Source: Alistipes ihumii AP11 (GTDB lineage Bacteria > Bacteroidota > Bacteroidia > Bacteroidales > Rikenellaceae). Taken from it: a DNA stretch of 64,000 bases. A model generated the notes under the pieces. That model ran no database searches, was not told the DNA's origin, and saw only the letters and a program-made list of their open reading frames with translations. Position 1 is the stretch's first letter, and each line of letters begins with the position of its first letter. The translations under genes were made by a program, and so were the position numbers. Positions 27,379-37,222 of this stretch are shown in pieces. The DNA lies in NCBI RefSeq assembly GCF_025144665.1, contig NZ_CP102294.1:868001-932000 (forward strand). The letters are read 5' to 3'.

Positions 27379-30219
27379 ATGACTTTCTCCACCCGAACGG
27401 GGCGCGCCGCCGCCCTCGCCGTAGCGGCTCTCGCCGTCTTGTCGGCCTGCCGGTCCGAAGAAAAGACCGGAGCCACGCCGAACAACTGCTCCAAAAAATG
27501 CTCGCTGACCGAGACGCGCCCTCTGGCCGGATTCAACGACGGCGCGGACGGATTCGTCTGCGGCGAGAACGCCGACTCGCTCCAACTGATCGCCTCGGCA
27601 CCGACCTGGTCGGGACGCCTGCACGAAGGATCGCACTGCCTGCAGGTGAGCGGTCCCGACATGCCCGCCAACCGCTGGAGAACGGTCTTCCGGGAATATC
27701 CCGAAGGACTCGACCTGAGCGATACGCCTTTCGTGTCGTTCGCCGTCCATACCGAAGGCGGAGCTTACGGGGCCGACTACTACGTCCGGCTGACGGTCGG
27801 CCGCGGCGGACGGAAATTCGAAAGCATGGCCAAAGTGACGCCCAAGGAGTGGAACGTGACTATCTTCGATCTGAGCGAGTGCCCGTTCGCGGACCGGATC
27901 GACCGGGTCGAGTTCGCGCTCTGCAACGCCAGCGACTCGGTATGGGAAAACGCGCTCTACCAGCTGGACGGATTCGAGGCCGGCAAACCGATCGACCTGT
28001 CGTTCGGGCTCAAAGGTTCGACCGAGCTGTTCACGGCCGAGGGGGGCGCCGTTTCTCAGGGCGACGGAACGCTGGAGTTCGCGTTCGACGAGGGAGGTTC
28101 GCTCAGTACGCCGTCGCTCGCCGGAAGCCGCAACGGCATCTACAATCCGAAGCTCGAGGACCGCAACACGATGTTCTTCGTCATGGAGAACCGCAGTCCG
28201 GCCGACCGGCTCCGCATTCGCTTCGTCACGGCGAAAGACTCCGTCTATAACGACGAAAAATCGAAAATTTTCGATATCGACCCGAACTCGCCCCAAAAGG
28301 GATATTTCTTCAATTTTTCCGATCTGCCGCAGGCCGAAGGCGCTCTGACCGGTTTCCGCATCGAACCGCTCGGAGGTGCGGGCGAACTGTCGATCGACCG
28401 CATTACGTTCGAGCAGGAAACCGTCTTGGAACCTTTCGCAGGCAGCATCGACCGCTGTACGGCTACGCCCGAGCGGATCGAAATCCGGGGCACGATTTCG
28501 CCCGAATACGCATCGAAATACGCCCGCATCGCCGTCTATGAAGCGCCGATGTACAAAGGCGACCGGGGTATCGAAAAACTGAAAAAGCTCTACGAGGGTC
28601 CGCTCGACCGGCAGTTCGTCATCGACGACATTCCGACGAAACGGAACGAGAAAATGACGCACCTGAGCAGCCGGCTGCTGGCCGTCGCGCTGAACGGGCC
28701 GGACGATTACCTGAAAATCGCGCCCTACTTCTATATCGAGAACTGGCGCGACTTTACGGACAACCCCTACTCGTTCGAACTGCCCGAGCTGAGCGTCAGC
28801 GTGCTGGACTACGGCGCGAAAGGCGATGCGTTCACCGACGACACGCGGAGCATTCAGGCGGCCATCGACGACGTTTCGTCTCGAGGTGGCGGCCGGGTCG
28901 TGCTGCCCGGAGACAGCGGATCCCTGTACGAACGGCGCTACGTTGCCACGCATCTGATGATGCGCAGCAACGTCGACCTGCACATCGAAAAGGGCGCGAT
29001 CCTGTGGCAGTCGCAGGACGAAAGCGACTACTCCTACGCTCCGGCCTACGGCCACGACGTCGTGATACCGCGCGTTCCGTGGACGCACAGTCTGTACGTG
29101 AACCTGCCGCTGATCCAAGGCAAGGACATCGAGAACGTCAAGATCACCGGACAGGGCAAAATCCGCTCGCTCGACACGTACAGCGTCGATCCGAGGCTCG
29201 ACCACTACGCCCGCGTCTGCACGGACCGTATCCACGTGATCCCGATCGGATTCTGGAAAGTGCGCAACATCGAGCTGAGCGACGTCGAGATCGTCCGCAC
29301 CAACAACTACCACACGTCGTTCTACTATTGCGAGAACCTGTTCATAGGCAACGTGAAGATGCACGAGGTGAAATGCGTCAGCGGCGACGGCATCGGCCTG
29401 AGCATCGGCACGCACGACGTGAAGGTGGCCCGCATCTTCCTCGAGTCGAACGACGACGGCATCGTAATGACCAGCAGCTACGCCGATCCGCGCGGAGGCG
29501 TCTGGTGGTGGGGCGACAACGACTGGGACCGCTCGGTGCGCAACGTCGAGGTGTGCCACAGTTATATCAACTCGGGCGGCGGCAAGGCCATCGCGCTGAT
29601 TCCTTGGGGCTCGACGAACCCCGACCAGCAGAAGCAGGAAACCGATAACGTGAACGTCTACGACAACGTGCTCATGGGAGGATACTCCGTCGGCACATGG
29701 TGCGACAATCCGTTCGACGGCAAGCCTTTCGACAACACGGAGGAGAACGACTACGCCCCGGTCAAGAACTTCCGTATCGTGAACAACGAGTACCTGAGCC
29801 CGTGCGACCTGCTGAGCATCAGGCCGACCAACTTTATCACCGACTGCGGGCTGCACAGCAGCGAGACGTTCCGTAACGGCGACTTCGCGCACGGCCACAC
29901 CTACTGGACGATGGAGGGCGATGCCGGCGAGCAGGACGGCTCGGGATACGCCCGAGGCGAGGGACGCCTCTACGAAGGACTATACCTGAAAAAGGGCCGG
30001 CACGTCTTCACGGCCGACGTCCGTTCGAAAGGCGAACTGTTCGTCGAGAACGCGACGAACGGGCAAACGGTCGAAAGCCTCGCCTTCGACACGGACGAAT
30101 GGACCCCCCGGCGGATCGTGATCGACGCCGTCGCCGACGACACGTACTACCTCGGCATAAAAGGCCCCGACGCCCGAATCCGCAACGCCGTGCTCGACCG
30201 TCCGGACCCGGTCGAATAG
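27379..30219 (+). CDS. GH28-like right-handed beta-helix lipoprotein
   Basis: 946 residues with a lipoprotein signal (VLSACRS, Cys about 24). Residues about 40-330 form beta-sandwich/carbohydrate-binding-like modules. From about 470 the sequence is a polygalacturonase/pectate-lyase-like beta-helix, starting with VLDYGAKGDAFTDDT and AIDDV. In the catalytic core SGD (Asp670) occupies the NTD position and SNDDG (Asp692, Asp693) the GDD position, while the GHG position reads GGGKAIALIPWGS without His. A C-terminal beta module follows (about 840-946). Probably surface glycan hydrolase of unknown specificity. A terminator follows at 30239. Confidence 0.78.
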   Translation: MTFSTRTGRAAALAVAALAVLSACRSEEKTGATPNNCSKKCSLTETRPLAGFNDGADGFVCGENADSLQLIASAPTWSGRLHEGSHCLQVSGPDMPANRWRTVFREYPEGLDLSDTPFVSFAVHTEGGAYGADYYVRLTVGRGGRKFESMAKVTPKEWNVTIFDLSECPFADRIDRVEFALCNASDSVWENALYQLDGFEAGKPIDLSFGLKGSTELFTAEGGAVSQGDGTLEFAFDEGGSLSTPSLAGSRNGIYNPKLEDRNTMFFVMENRSPADRLRIRFVTAKDSVYNDEKSKIFDIDPNSPQKGYFFNFSDLPQAEGALTGFRIEPLGGAGELSIDRITFEQETVLEPFAGSIDRCTATPERIEIRGTISPEYASKYARIAVYEAPMYKGDRGIEKLKKLYEGPLDRQFVIDDIPTKRNEKMTHLSSRLLAVALNGPDDYLKIAPYFYIENWRDFTDNPYSFELPELSVSVLDYGAKGDAFTDDTRSIQAAIDDVSSRGGGRVVLPGDSGSLYERRYVATHLMMRSNVDLHIEKGAILWQSQDESDYSYAPAYGHDVVIPRVPWTHSLYVNLPLIQGKDIENVKITGQGKIRSLDTYSVDPRLDHYARVCTDRIHVIPIGFWKVRNIELSDVEIVRTNNYHTSFYYCENLFIGNVKMHEVKCVSGDGIGLSIGTHDVKVARIFLESNDDGIVMTSSYADPRGGVWWWGDNDWDRSVRNVEVCHSYINSGGGKAIALIPWGSTNPDQQKQETDNVNVYDNVLMGGYSVGTWCDNPFDGKPFDNTEENDYAPVKNFRIVNNEYLSPCDLLSIRPTNFITDCGLHSSETFRNGDFAHGHTYWTMEGDAGEQDGSGYARGEGRLYEGLYLKKGRHVFTADVRSKGELFVENATNGQTVESLAFDTDEWTPRRIVIDAVADDTYYLGIKGPDARIRNAVLDRPDPVE

Positions 30220-30238
30220 CGCATATGCGCAGAAAACC

Positions 30239-30274
30239 GCGCGGCTTCCGAATCGACGGAAGCCGCGCTTTCTT
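30239..30274 (+). terminator. Strong terminator after the GH28-like gene
   Basis: Perfect 11-bp stem GCGCGGCTTCC / GGAAGCCGCGC with an 8-nt loop, followed by TTTCTT. Confidence 0.8.
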
Positions 30275-30521
30275 CGGAACGGTTCCCAAGGACCGACTAT
30301 TCCGGAACGAACGCACTCATCCGGCGCATCATGCACGAGCCGGCAAAACGGATCGGGTCCGCAAATATCCGTCCTCTCAACCCGCCGTAAGTCCGCAAGC
30401 CTGCACGGCCGAACGGGCCGCGCAGGACGGTCATGCAGGAAAAGACCGGAAGGAGCGATGCCCGGCCGCGCGACCGATCCGGCAAAAATTCGTACCTTGG
30501 GGACCTCAACGCAGACCGACT

Positions 30522-33248
30522 ATGTTCCGATACCTGATGCTATGGGCTCTCGCGGCCTTGTGGGCGCAAACCGACCTGCAAGGCCGTCCGCCCGTCCGTT
30601 CGCTGGAGGGAGTCGTCGCCGACTCGGCCGGCAGCGGCCCGCTCGTCGGAGCGTCCGTACTGCTGATGACCCCGGGCGATACGCTGCTGAGAATAACCGA
30701 CAGCCGGGGAGCCTTCCGATTCGAAAGCGTGCGCGACTCGTCGGTCCGTCTCCGCATCGGCTACCTCGGCTATCGCGGCACGACCCGAAACGTAAGCATG
30801 ACAGCCGGAACGAACCGGATAGATACTGTTTTTCTCGGAGAGATTCCGATCAGCCTGGGCGAGATCGTCGTGCAGGGACGGCGCCCGCTGATGAGCGAAC
30901 GCGGAGACACGATCGTCTACCATGCGGAGAACGTCCGCGTGCTGCCCGGCGACGAGGCGCTTCAGATCGTCCGGGGCCTGCCCGGCATGGAGCTCAAGGA
31001 AGGGGAAGTCCGCTTCATGGGCAAAACGATCGAGCGGACCTACGTCGACGGCCGTCCGCTGTTCGGAGAGAACGCCCGCTCGGCCCTCGACTTTCTGGCG
31101 GCCAACGACGTAGTCGACATTCAGGTCTACGACGAACTGCCCGAGGAGGAGCGGCTCAAGGGCAACAAGAACGGCAAGAAACGCACGGTAATGAACCTCG
31201 TTACGCGCAGCAAGCCCGAGAAAAGCGTCAACGTCGAGGCGCTGGCCGGCTACGGAGCCGACATCGACCGGGGCCCCGACGGACACCGCAAGGGACGCTA
31301 CGGAGCCGGCGCTTCGTACAACTATTTCTCGGAACGGCGCATTTACTCGGTCGAGGCGAACAGCAACAACAACAATCAGTCGTCCAACCGCATCCGGGAC
31401 AGGTTCGCCTCATACGCGGGCGGCGGAGACGGAGACCGCCGCAGCACGACGCTCGGCGCCAGCCTGACGCACCGCTACGGCAAGCATCTGACCCTGTCGG
31501 GAAACTACCGCTTCGCCAACGAGCGGTCGGAAACGCAGCGGATCACGCAACAGATCTATTTCCCGTCGGAAGCCTACCGGTCGCGCAGCTACACCGACAC
31601 GACCCGAGCCTCGCGCCTCGGCAGGCAACACTCGGCCAATCTCGATCTGCGCTATAACCCGAAGAACGACTACCTCGTCTTCGCGACCAGTGTCCAATAC
31701 TCCGACGACCTCTCGCACAGCTATCGGGGAGCCCGCAACGAGCTCGACGGCGAAACGACCAACCGCGTCGGCGCGACGGAGCGCAACCGCGAGAAGAGTC
31801 GTAACCTGTCCGGCATGCTGATCTGGGCCCACTCGTTCAAAAGCAATCCGAAGCGGGCGATCCACATGAACGTCCAAGGCTCCACGAGTCGCGACGACGC
31901 ATCGGGCTGGCGGATCGACTCGCTCTCGACCGACAACGACCGGACCTTTTTGGAGACGACTGCCGGCGGATGGAGCCGGTCGCTGGGAGGAAACTTCAGC
32001 TACACGGAGCCTGTGGGCGAAAAAAGCTCGGTAACGGCCGGCTACGGCATTTCGGTCGACAACAGCCACTCGAAGCGGATGGCCGTCGACCGCTTCACCG
32101 GACTGATCGACACGACCTCGACCTACGACTACACGCGCAACTACACGACTCAGACCGCCGAACTCGGATTCAACCGATACAGTCAGACTTGCTACCTGTT
32201 CGTGCGCATGGGCTACCAGTCGGCCCGGCAAAACCGGGACGAGACCTTCCCCGAAACGCACGACGACCGACGCACGTTCCGCAGCCTGCAGCCGTCGCTG
32301 TCGTTCCACTATTCGATCGGACAGACCCGCAATCTGTACTTCAATTACAGCGGCTCGGCCCGGCAGCCCTCGGTCGAGCAGCTCCGTGCCGAGCTGGACA
32401 CGCGCAACCGACTGAGCCTCACAGGCGGAACCCCCGGTCTCAGACAGAGCTACACCCACTCGGTCTCGCTCGGCTACTACCATACCGACACGAAGAGCTC
32501 GCGCTCGGTGGGATTCAACCTGTCGGCCGACCTGACCGTGCGCGACATCGCCACCCGCCAGCGTTTTTTCGCCGAGGATACCCCGCTCGAGCAATACGGA
32601 GGCTACGTCGCGCCGAAAGGCTCGACGCTGACGACGCCGGTCAACGTGAACGGCTCGGGATCGGTTCAGGCCAACGGGAACTTCTCGACTCCGCTCAAGC
32701 CGCTGAAGTCGGTTCTGAACTGCACGGCCGGCATCGGATACAGCCGCCGGCCCTCGTATATCGGAGAAGAGCTCGACTACACGAACTCGCTGTCGCCCCG
32801 GATAGGAGTGCATCTGACAGGCAACCAATCGACCGTCTGCCAGTTCTCGCTCAGCGCGAACCTTTCGTACAACCACTCCTCCAACTCGCTCCGCGACGAC
32901 AACAGCACGATCACGCAGCAGACCGGAGCCCAAGTGCGCGTCAACTTCCTCAAGCACGCCTATTTCGAAACGAACTACGCCTATTACCTTTACCACAGCT
33001 TCTCGTATGCCGGCGGCGACGTCGACACGCATACGTGGAACCTCTCGCTCGGAATCAAGCTGTTCAAGAACCGCTCGGGCGACATCAGCCTGACGGTATA
33101 CGACATTCTGAACCGTAACGAGAGCTTCACCTCGAGCATGATGTCGGACTACGTGACCAACAACTGGTCGCGCATGTTCGGACGCTACTGGACGATCGGC
33201 ATCGGATACAAGTTCAACAAGACGGGCAAGCTGAAGGCCAAGCCGTAG
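30522..33248 (+). CDS. Outer-membrane beta-barrel protein with carboxypeptidase-like regulatory domain
   Basis: 908 residues. A signal peptide (about 1-20) is followed by a CarboxypepD_reg-like beta-sandwich (about 27-108, including GVVADSAGSGPLVGASV and RIGYLGYRG), a plug-like region (EIVVQGRRP..., about 115-215) and a long OMP_b-brl_3-type barrel to the end. It resembles TonB-dependent transporters but lacks a SusD partner beside it. Probably an outer-membrane transporter or assembly protein; ligand unknown. The start at 30522 follows TACCTTGG (30493-30500), a near match to the -7 box; the longer upstream frame is Arg-rich. Confidence 0.85.
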   Translation: MFRYLMLWALAALWAQTDLQGRPPVRSLEGVVADSAGSGPLVGASVLLMTPGDTLLRITDSRGAFRFESVRDSSVRLRIGYLGYRGTTRNVSMTAGTNRIDTVFLGEIPISLGEIVVQGRRPLMSERGDTIVYHAENVRVLPGDEALQIVRGLPGMELKEGEVRFMGKTIERTYVDGRPLFGENARSALDFLAANDVVDIQVYDELPEEERLKGNKNGKKRTVMNLVTRSKPEKSVNVEALAGYGADIDRGPDGHRKGRYGAGASYNYFSERRIYSVEANSNNNNQSSNRIRDRFASYAGGGDGDRRSTTLGASLTHRYGKHLTLSGNYRFANERSETQRITQQIYFPSEAYRSRSYTDTTRASRLGRQHSANLDLRYNPKNDYLVFATSVQYSDDLSHSYRGARNELDGETTNRVGATERNREKSRNLSGMLIWAHSFKSNPKRAIHMNVQGSTSRDDASGWRIDSLSTDNDRTFLETTAGGWSRSLGGNFSYTEPVGEKSSVTAGYGISVDNSHSKRMAVDRFTGLIDTTSTYDYTRNYTTQTAELGFNRYSQTCYLFVRMGYQSARQNRDETFPETHDDRRTFRSLQPSLSFHYSIGQTRNLYFNYSGSARQPSVEQLRAELDTRNRLSLTGGTPGLRQSYTHSVSLGYYHTDTKSSRSVGFNLSADLTVRDIATRQRFFAEDTPLEQYGGYVAPKGSTLTTPVNVNGSGSVQANGNFSTPLKPLKSVLNCTAGIGYSRRPSYIGEELDYTNSLSPRIGVHLTGNQSTVCQFSLSANLSYNHSSNSLRDDNSTITQQTGAQVRVNFLKHAYFETNYAYYLYHSFSYAGGDVDTHTWNLSLGIKLFKNRSGDISLTVYDILNRNESFTSSMMSDYVTNNWSRMFGRYWTIGIGYKFNKTGKLKAKP

Positions 33249-33257
33249 CGGACCGGA

Positions 33258-33301
33258 GCCGCCGGCAGGCCGAAAATGCGCGTTTTCGGCCCGCCGGCGG
33301 C
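33258..33301. terminator. Long hairpin after the barrel gene
   Basis: GCCGCCGGC-GGCCGAAAA / TTTTCGGCC-GCCGGCGGC, nearly 18 paired bases. It is followed by AAAAAAC rather than T on the plus strand, so it may stabilise the 3' end or terminate in a Rho-independent manner only weakly. Confidence 0.5.
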
Positions 33302-33322
33302 AAAAAACTCTGAGAATTTTCG

Positions 33323-33330
33323 TACATTTG
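33323..33330 (+). promoter_or_regulatory. -7 box of lysS
   Basis: TACATTTG, 30 nt before the ATG at 33361. Confidence 0.6.
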
Positions 33331-33360
33331 CGCCGGTATTAAATTCTGAAAGAAACCGCC

Positions 33361-35088
33361 ATGAGCATCGCAGAACTCAGTGAACAGGAACAGATCCGCC
33401 GCAACTCGCTCGCGCAGCTGCGCGAGTTGGGAATCGACCCCTATCCGGCCGCCCGGTACGAGGTGACCGCCACGGCCGCGCAGATCGCCGCGGAGTACTC
33501 GCCCGAAAAGCAGAACTTCTCCGACATATCGATCGCGGGGCGCATCCTCTCGCGCCGTATCATGGGCAGCGCGTCGTTTTTCGAGCTGCAGGACCATACG
33601 GGCAAGATACAGGTCTACATCAAGCGCGACGAAGTGTGCGGAGACGATCCCGAAGCGACGCTCTACAACAAGGTCTTCAAGAAGCTGCTCGACATAGGCG
33701 ACATCGTCGGCGTGCGCGGATTCGCGTTCGTCACCAAAACCGGCGAGCTGTCGGTCCACTGCAAGGAGCTGAAACTGCTGAGCAAGTCGCTGCGGCCGCT
33801 GCCGATCGTCAAGGAGAAAGACGGCAAAGTGTACGACGCGTTCAGCGATCCCGAGCTGCGCTACCGCCAGCGCTACGTCGATCTGATCGTCAATCCGCAG
33901 GTGCGTCAGGTATTCCTGCAGCGCACGAAGATCATCGACACGATGCGCCGCTTTTTCAACGAACGGGGCTACGTCGAGGTCGAAACGCCGATCCTGCAGT
34001 CGATTCCCGGCGGAGCGTCGGCCCGCCCGTTCGTCACGCATCACAATGCGCTCGACATTCCGCTCTACCTGCGGATCGCCAACGAGTTGTACCTCAAGAA
34101 GCTGATCGTAGGCGGGTTCGACGGCGTATACGAGTTCGGCAAGGACTTCCGCAACGAGGGCATGGACCGCACGCACAATCCCGAGTTCACGGTCATGGAA
34201 ATATACGTCGCCTACAAGGATTACATCTGGATGATGGAGTTCGTCGAGCAGATGCTCGAACGGGTGGCACTGGCGCTGCACGGCACGACGAAAGTGCGCA
34301 TCGGCGAGCACACGGTCGATTTCGCCGGCCCGTTCCGCCGCGTGACGATGACCGACGCGATCCGCGAGAAGACCGGCTTCGACATCACCGGCAAAAGCGA
34401 ACGGGAACTGCGCGAAGCCTGCGCCAAGCTGAACGTCGAGACCGACGAGACCATGGGCAAGGGCAAGCTGATCGACGCGATTTTCGGCGCCTATTGCGAG
34501 CAGGATCTGATCCAGCCGACGTTCGTCACGGACTACCCGATCGAGATGTCGCCGCTGTGCAAGCGCCACCGCAGCAATCCCGACCTGACCGAGCGGTTCG
34601 AGCTGTTCGTGACCGGCAAGGAGCTGTGCAACGCCTATTCCGAGCTGAACGACCCGATCGACCAGCTGGAGCGCTTTCAGGAACAGCTGCGCCTGAGCGA
34701 GAAAGGCGACGACGAGGCGATGTTCATCGACATGGACTTCGTCCGCGCGCTGGAGTACGGCATGCCGACTTGTTCGGGCATGGGCATCGGCATCGACCGG
34801 CTCACGATGTTCATGACGGGCCAGACGACGATTCAGGACGTGTTGTTCTTCCCGCAGATGCGTCCCGAAAAGGCCGCCCAGAAGGACGGTCCCGAGAAAT
34901 ACGCCGCCGCAGGCATTCCCGAGCAATGGGTCCCCGTGCTGCATAAAATGGGCTTTCTGACGGTCGAAGCGCTGAAGAAGCTCGCGCCGGGCAAGCTGCA
35001 CAACGACCTGTGCGGTTACAACAAGAAGAACAAGCTCGGACTGCAGAATCCGACGCTCGACGAAGTGAAAGGCTGGACGGCCGGATAA
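33361..35088 (+). CDS. lysS: Lysyl-tRNA synthetase, class II
   Basis: 575 residues; charges tRNA-Lys with lysine. N-terminal OB-fold anticodon-binding domain (about 55-150, [20 protein letters not shown] region) and class II catalytic core with motif 1 near [14 protein letters not shown], motif 2 [14 protein letters not shown] and motif 3 [12 protein letters not shown]. It has a C-terminal extension of about 75 residues after motif 3, including [11 protein letters not shown], that E. coli LysS (505 aa) lacks and that is commonly seen in Bacteroidetes. Confidence 0.96.
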   Translation: MSIAELSEQEQIRRNSLAQLRELGIDPYPAARYEVTATAAQIAAEYSPEKQNFSDISIAGRILSRRIMGSASFFELQDHTGKIQVYIKRDEVCGDDPEATLYNKVFKKLLDIGDIVGVRGFAFVTKTGELSVHCKELKLLSKSLRPLPIVKEKDGKVYDAFSDPELRYRQRYVDLIVNPQVRQVFLQRTKIIDTMRRFFNERGYVEVETPILQSIPGGASARPFVTHHNALDIPLYLRIANELYLKKLIVGGFDGVYEFGKDFRNEGMDRTHNPEFTVMEIYVAYKDYIWMMEFVEQMLERVALALHGTTKVRIGEHTVDFAGPFRRVTMTDAIREKTGFDITGKSERELREACAKLNVETDETMGKGKLIDAIFGAYCEQDLIQPTFVTDYPIEMSPLCKRHRSNPDLTERFELFVTGKELCNAYSELNDPIDQLERFQEQLRLSEKGDDEAMFIDMDFVRALEYGMPTCSGMGIGIDRLTMFMTGQTTIQDVLFFPQMRPEKAAQKDGPEKYAAAGIPEQWVPVLHKMGFLTVEALKKLAPGKLHNDLCGYNKKNKLGLQNPTLDEVKGWTAG

Positions 35089-35193
35089 GCGAGCGCCCGG
35101 CCGTCTCCGCACGGTCGCCGGGCTGTCCCGCGAGCAACATGCGGAAAGCGGAAAAGAAACACTTCGCAATACGTTACATAAAAACGACCCGAT

Positions 35194-35685
35194 ATGTCTT
35201 ATCTCGTTTTGTGCCCCACTTGCGGGGGGAAGATGTCCGTGAACGCCCGGGTATGTCCCCATTGCGGCGACCGGGGATTTATCGTACCCGAGACGGCCAT
35301 GCTGCCGAGTCCGTGCGATTACAGGGATTACGGGAGTTATGCGCTCGGATGCGAGGGGAAGGGTTTTCTGTGTCGCAAGCAGATATGGGGCGATGTCGGA
35401 ATCCATCCGGTCCGCTACTTGCAGGCCATGGGGGTCCGCGACCTGTCCTCATACGTCCGGGTAGCGGACGGGCTCTATGCCCAAACGAGCGACAACGCTC
35501 TGCGCGAGAGGATCGCCCGAGCAGTAGCCCGGAACGACGTATACGTCAAATCTTGGGTATTCAAAGGCGTTTGCGAACACGAACTCTACGAGGGGAAGGT
35601 GCGCTGTCCCCAGTGCAACGGGACGGGCAAGGTGGCGGTCGAGCAGGCGACGGGCAACTACATAGACATCCGCAAGCGAGCGTGA
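35194..35685 (+). CDS. Small zinc-ribbon protein of unknown function
   Basis: 163 residues, cytoplasmic. Residues 8-24 hold two CxxC pairs (CPTCG and CPHCG) forming a zinc ribbon; further Cys pairs lie in the middle (CEGKGFLC, about 53-60) and at the end ([15 protein letters not shown] followed by NGTGK), the last resembling a DnaJ-type CxxCxGxG finger. No enzyme motif. The gene lies 55 nt upstream of tpiA on the same strand. I do not know its function; RNA or protein binding would be guesses. Confidence 0.65.
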   Translation: MSYLVLCPTCGGKMSVNARVCPHCGDRGFIVPETAMLPSPCDYRDYGSYALGCEGKGFLCRKQIWGDVGIHPVRYLQAMGVRDLSSYVRVADGLYAQTSDNALRERIARAVARNDVYVKSWVFKGVCEHELYEGKVRCPQCNGTGKVAVEQATGNYIDIRKRA

Positions 35686-35740
35686 GCAGGCACGGACGGC
35701 AGAGAACAAAAAAGACATTGCATTTAACCGATATATCATT

Positions 35741-36496
35741 ATGAGAAAGAAAATTGTCGCAGGAAACTGGAAAATGAACACCACTCCGGCGGAGGGTGTC
35801 GAACTGTTCAAGGGAGTAGCCGCCCAGAAGGGCGAGGTTTGCTCATGCGTGAACTTCATCGTGGCTCCTCCGTTCACCCACCTTTCGGAGATCGTCAAGG
35901 CCGCCCGAGGAACGGGCATCGCCGTGTCGGCCCAGAACTGCGCAGCCGAAGCCAAGGGCGCCTATACCGGAGAGGTATCGGCCAAGATGATCGCCTCGCT
36001 GGGCGTCGAATATGTGATCCTCGGCCACAGCGAGCGCCGCGAATACTACGGCGAGACGAGCCAAACGCTGAACAAGAAAATGGCTCAGGCTTACGAGAAC
36101 AACCTCGCACCGATCTACTGCGTGGGCGAGAAGCTCGAGGACCGCGAGGCCGGCAAACACTTCGACGTCGTACGTGCCCAGATCGAAGAAGTGGTCTACA
36201 ACCTGACGCCCGAGCAGTTCTCGAAACTGATCGTCGCATACGAACCGGTATGGGCCATCGGTACGGGCAAGACGGCTACGGCCGATCAGGCACAGGAGAT
36301 GCACGCCTTCATCCGTCAGGTGCTCGCCGAGAAGTTCGGCAACGCAGCCGACCAGACCGTTATCCTCTACGGAGGCAGCGCGAAGCCGGGCAACGCTCCC
36401 GAGCTTTTCTCGAAAGAGGACGTCGACGGCGGCCTGATCGGAGGCGCGGCGCTCGTGGCCGACGACTTCATCGCGATCGGCAAGGCATTCAAGTAA
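35741..36496 (+). CDS. tpiA: Triosephosphate isomerase
   Basis: 251 residues; interconverts dihydroxyacetone phosphate and glyceraldehyde-3-phosphate in glycolysis. Catalytic residues: Lys11 (NWKMN), His96 (LGHSERR) and Glu168 ([11 protein letters not shown]); phosphate loop YGGSAKPGN near the end. Standard length. A terminator follows immediately. Confidence 0.97.
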   Translation: MRKKIVAGNWKMNTTPAEGVELFKGVAAQKGEVCSCVNFIVAPPFTHLSEIVKAARGTGIAVSAQNCAAEAKGAYTGEVSAKMIASLGVEYVILGHSERREYYGETSQTLNKKMAQAYENNLAPIYCVGEKLEDREAGKHFDVVRAQIEEVVYNLTPEQFSKLIVAYEPVWAIGTGKTATADQAQEMHAFIRQVLAEKFGNAADQTVILYGGSAKPGNAPELFSKEDVDGGLIGGAALVADDFIAIGKAFK

Positions 36497-36515
36497 GCCG
36501 TTCGATTTACCGCAT

Positions 36516-36548
36516 AAGGCCGGAACCCGATGGGGGCCGGCCTTTCTT
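36516..36548 (+). terminator. tpiA terminator
   Basis: AAGGCCGG / CCGGCCTT stem with a 13-nt loop, followed by TCTTTATT, 20 nt after the stop codon. Confidence 0.7.
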
Positions 36549-36555
36549 TATTGTT

Positions 36556-36722
36556 TACACTCAACAGTACCCATTCTCGTATTTTCGACACTTCCGGATT
36601 CTCCGCCCGAAATTTCCTCTGCCGGAGAAGATTCGGCAGAAGCCAAATCCGACGCGCATTCTGCGGTCGCGAGCCGCGACTGGCGAATATAGAAATCCGA
36701 GGGCAGGCATACTTGGTACATC
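36556..36722 (-). repeat. Dispersed intergenic repeat, copy R4 (inverted)
   Basis: On the minus strand: ATGTACCAAG at 36721, CTATATTCGCCAG, TCGCGGCT, the CCGGCAGAGGAAATTTCG block and AATCCGGAAGTGTCGAAAAT. The ATG frame runs 47 residues to SGSVEN, aligned with R2 and R3. It is the only inverted copy found. Confidence 0.6.
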
Positions 36723-37169
36723 GACGCATTCGGCCGCCTTTTTATATTTCGGAAGCGAAACCGATTCTCCTCGTATCCGAATCGCCTCCCCGCCGCGGAA
36801 TCCGTCGGTACGGACTCCGGCCGGACACGGTCCCGCCCCCTGCAACGATCCGGGCCGGACACGGAATCCTCAACGGTCGCTCGGCAGTAGCCCGGCCACG
36901 GTTGCACGACGATGCCGGCAACCGGACCGTGCCCCTTCCTTGCAATGACAAGATCCGGCGCCCTTTACTCCGACAGACAACGGCGCATCCGCTCCCGCAC
37001 GACACTCCTTTGCCCTACGGTCCGCAGACCGCATGAAAAGACATTCGCCGCACGGCTGCGGCCCGCTCCGTCCCGCCCGGCAATCAGGCGGACGCCTCCC
37101 GCCCTGACGAAGAAAGAATAAACACGAGGAACGACGTGCGAAACGGTACGCATCTTCCGATTTTTTGCG

Positions 37170-37177
37170 TACTTTTG
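37170..37177 (+). promoter_or_regulatory. -7 box of the SulP gene
   Basis: TACTTTTG, 45 nt before the ATG at 37223. It supports this start over the frame opening at 37136, which would include the promoter. Confidence 0.55.
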
Positions 37178-37222
37178 CAGCCTCTTTACCGAACTATCAC
37201 GGAAAATCGATTCAAACGCATC

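Larger units (their letters stand above)
36549..37222. other. Intergenic region with inverted repeat copy R4
   Basis: About 670 bases between tpiA and the SulP gene. R4 occupies 36556-36722; the rest is GC-rich with phantom frames only, apart from the SulP promoter at its right end. Confidence 0.5.

Noticed and set aside
27373-29898. 841-residue minus-strand frame over the GH28-like gene
   Set aside because: Antisense shadow with low-complexity Val/Arg/Asp composition.
30099-30521. N-terminal extension of the barrel-protein frame
   Set aside because: It crosses a strong terminator and the promoter box, and encodes Arg/Pro-rich residues ahead of the real signal peptide.
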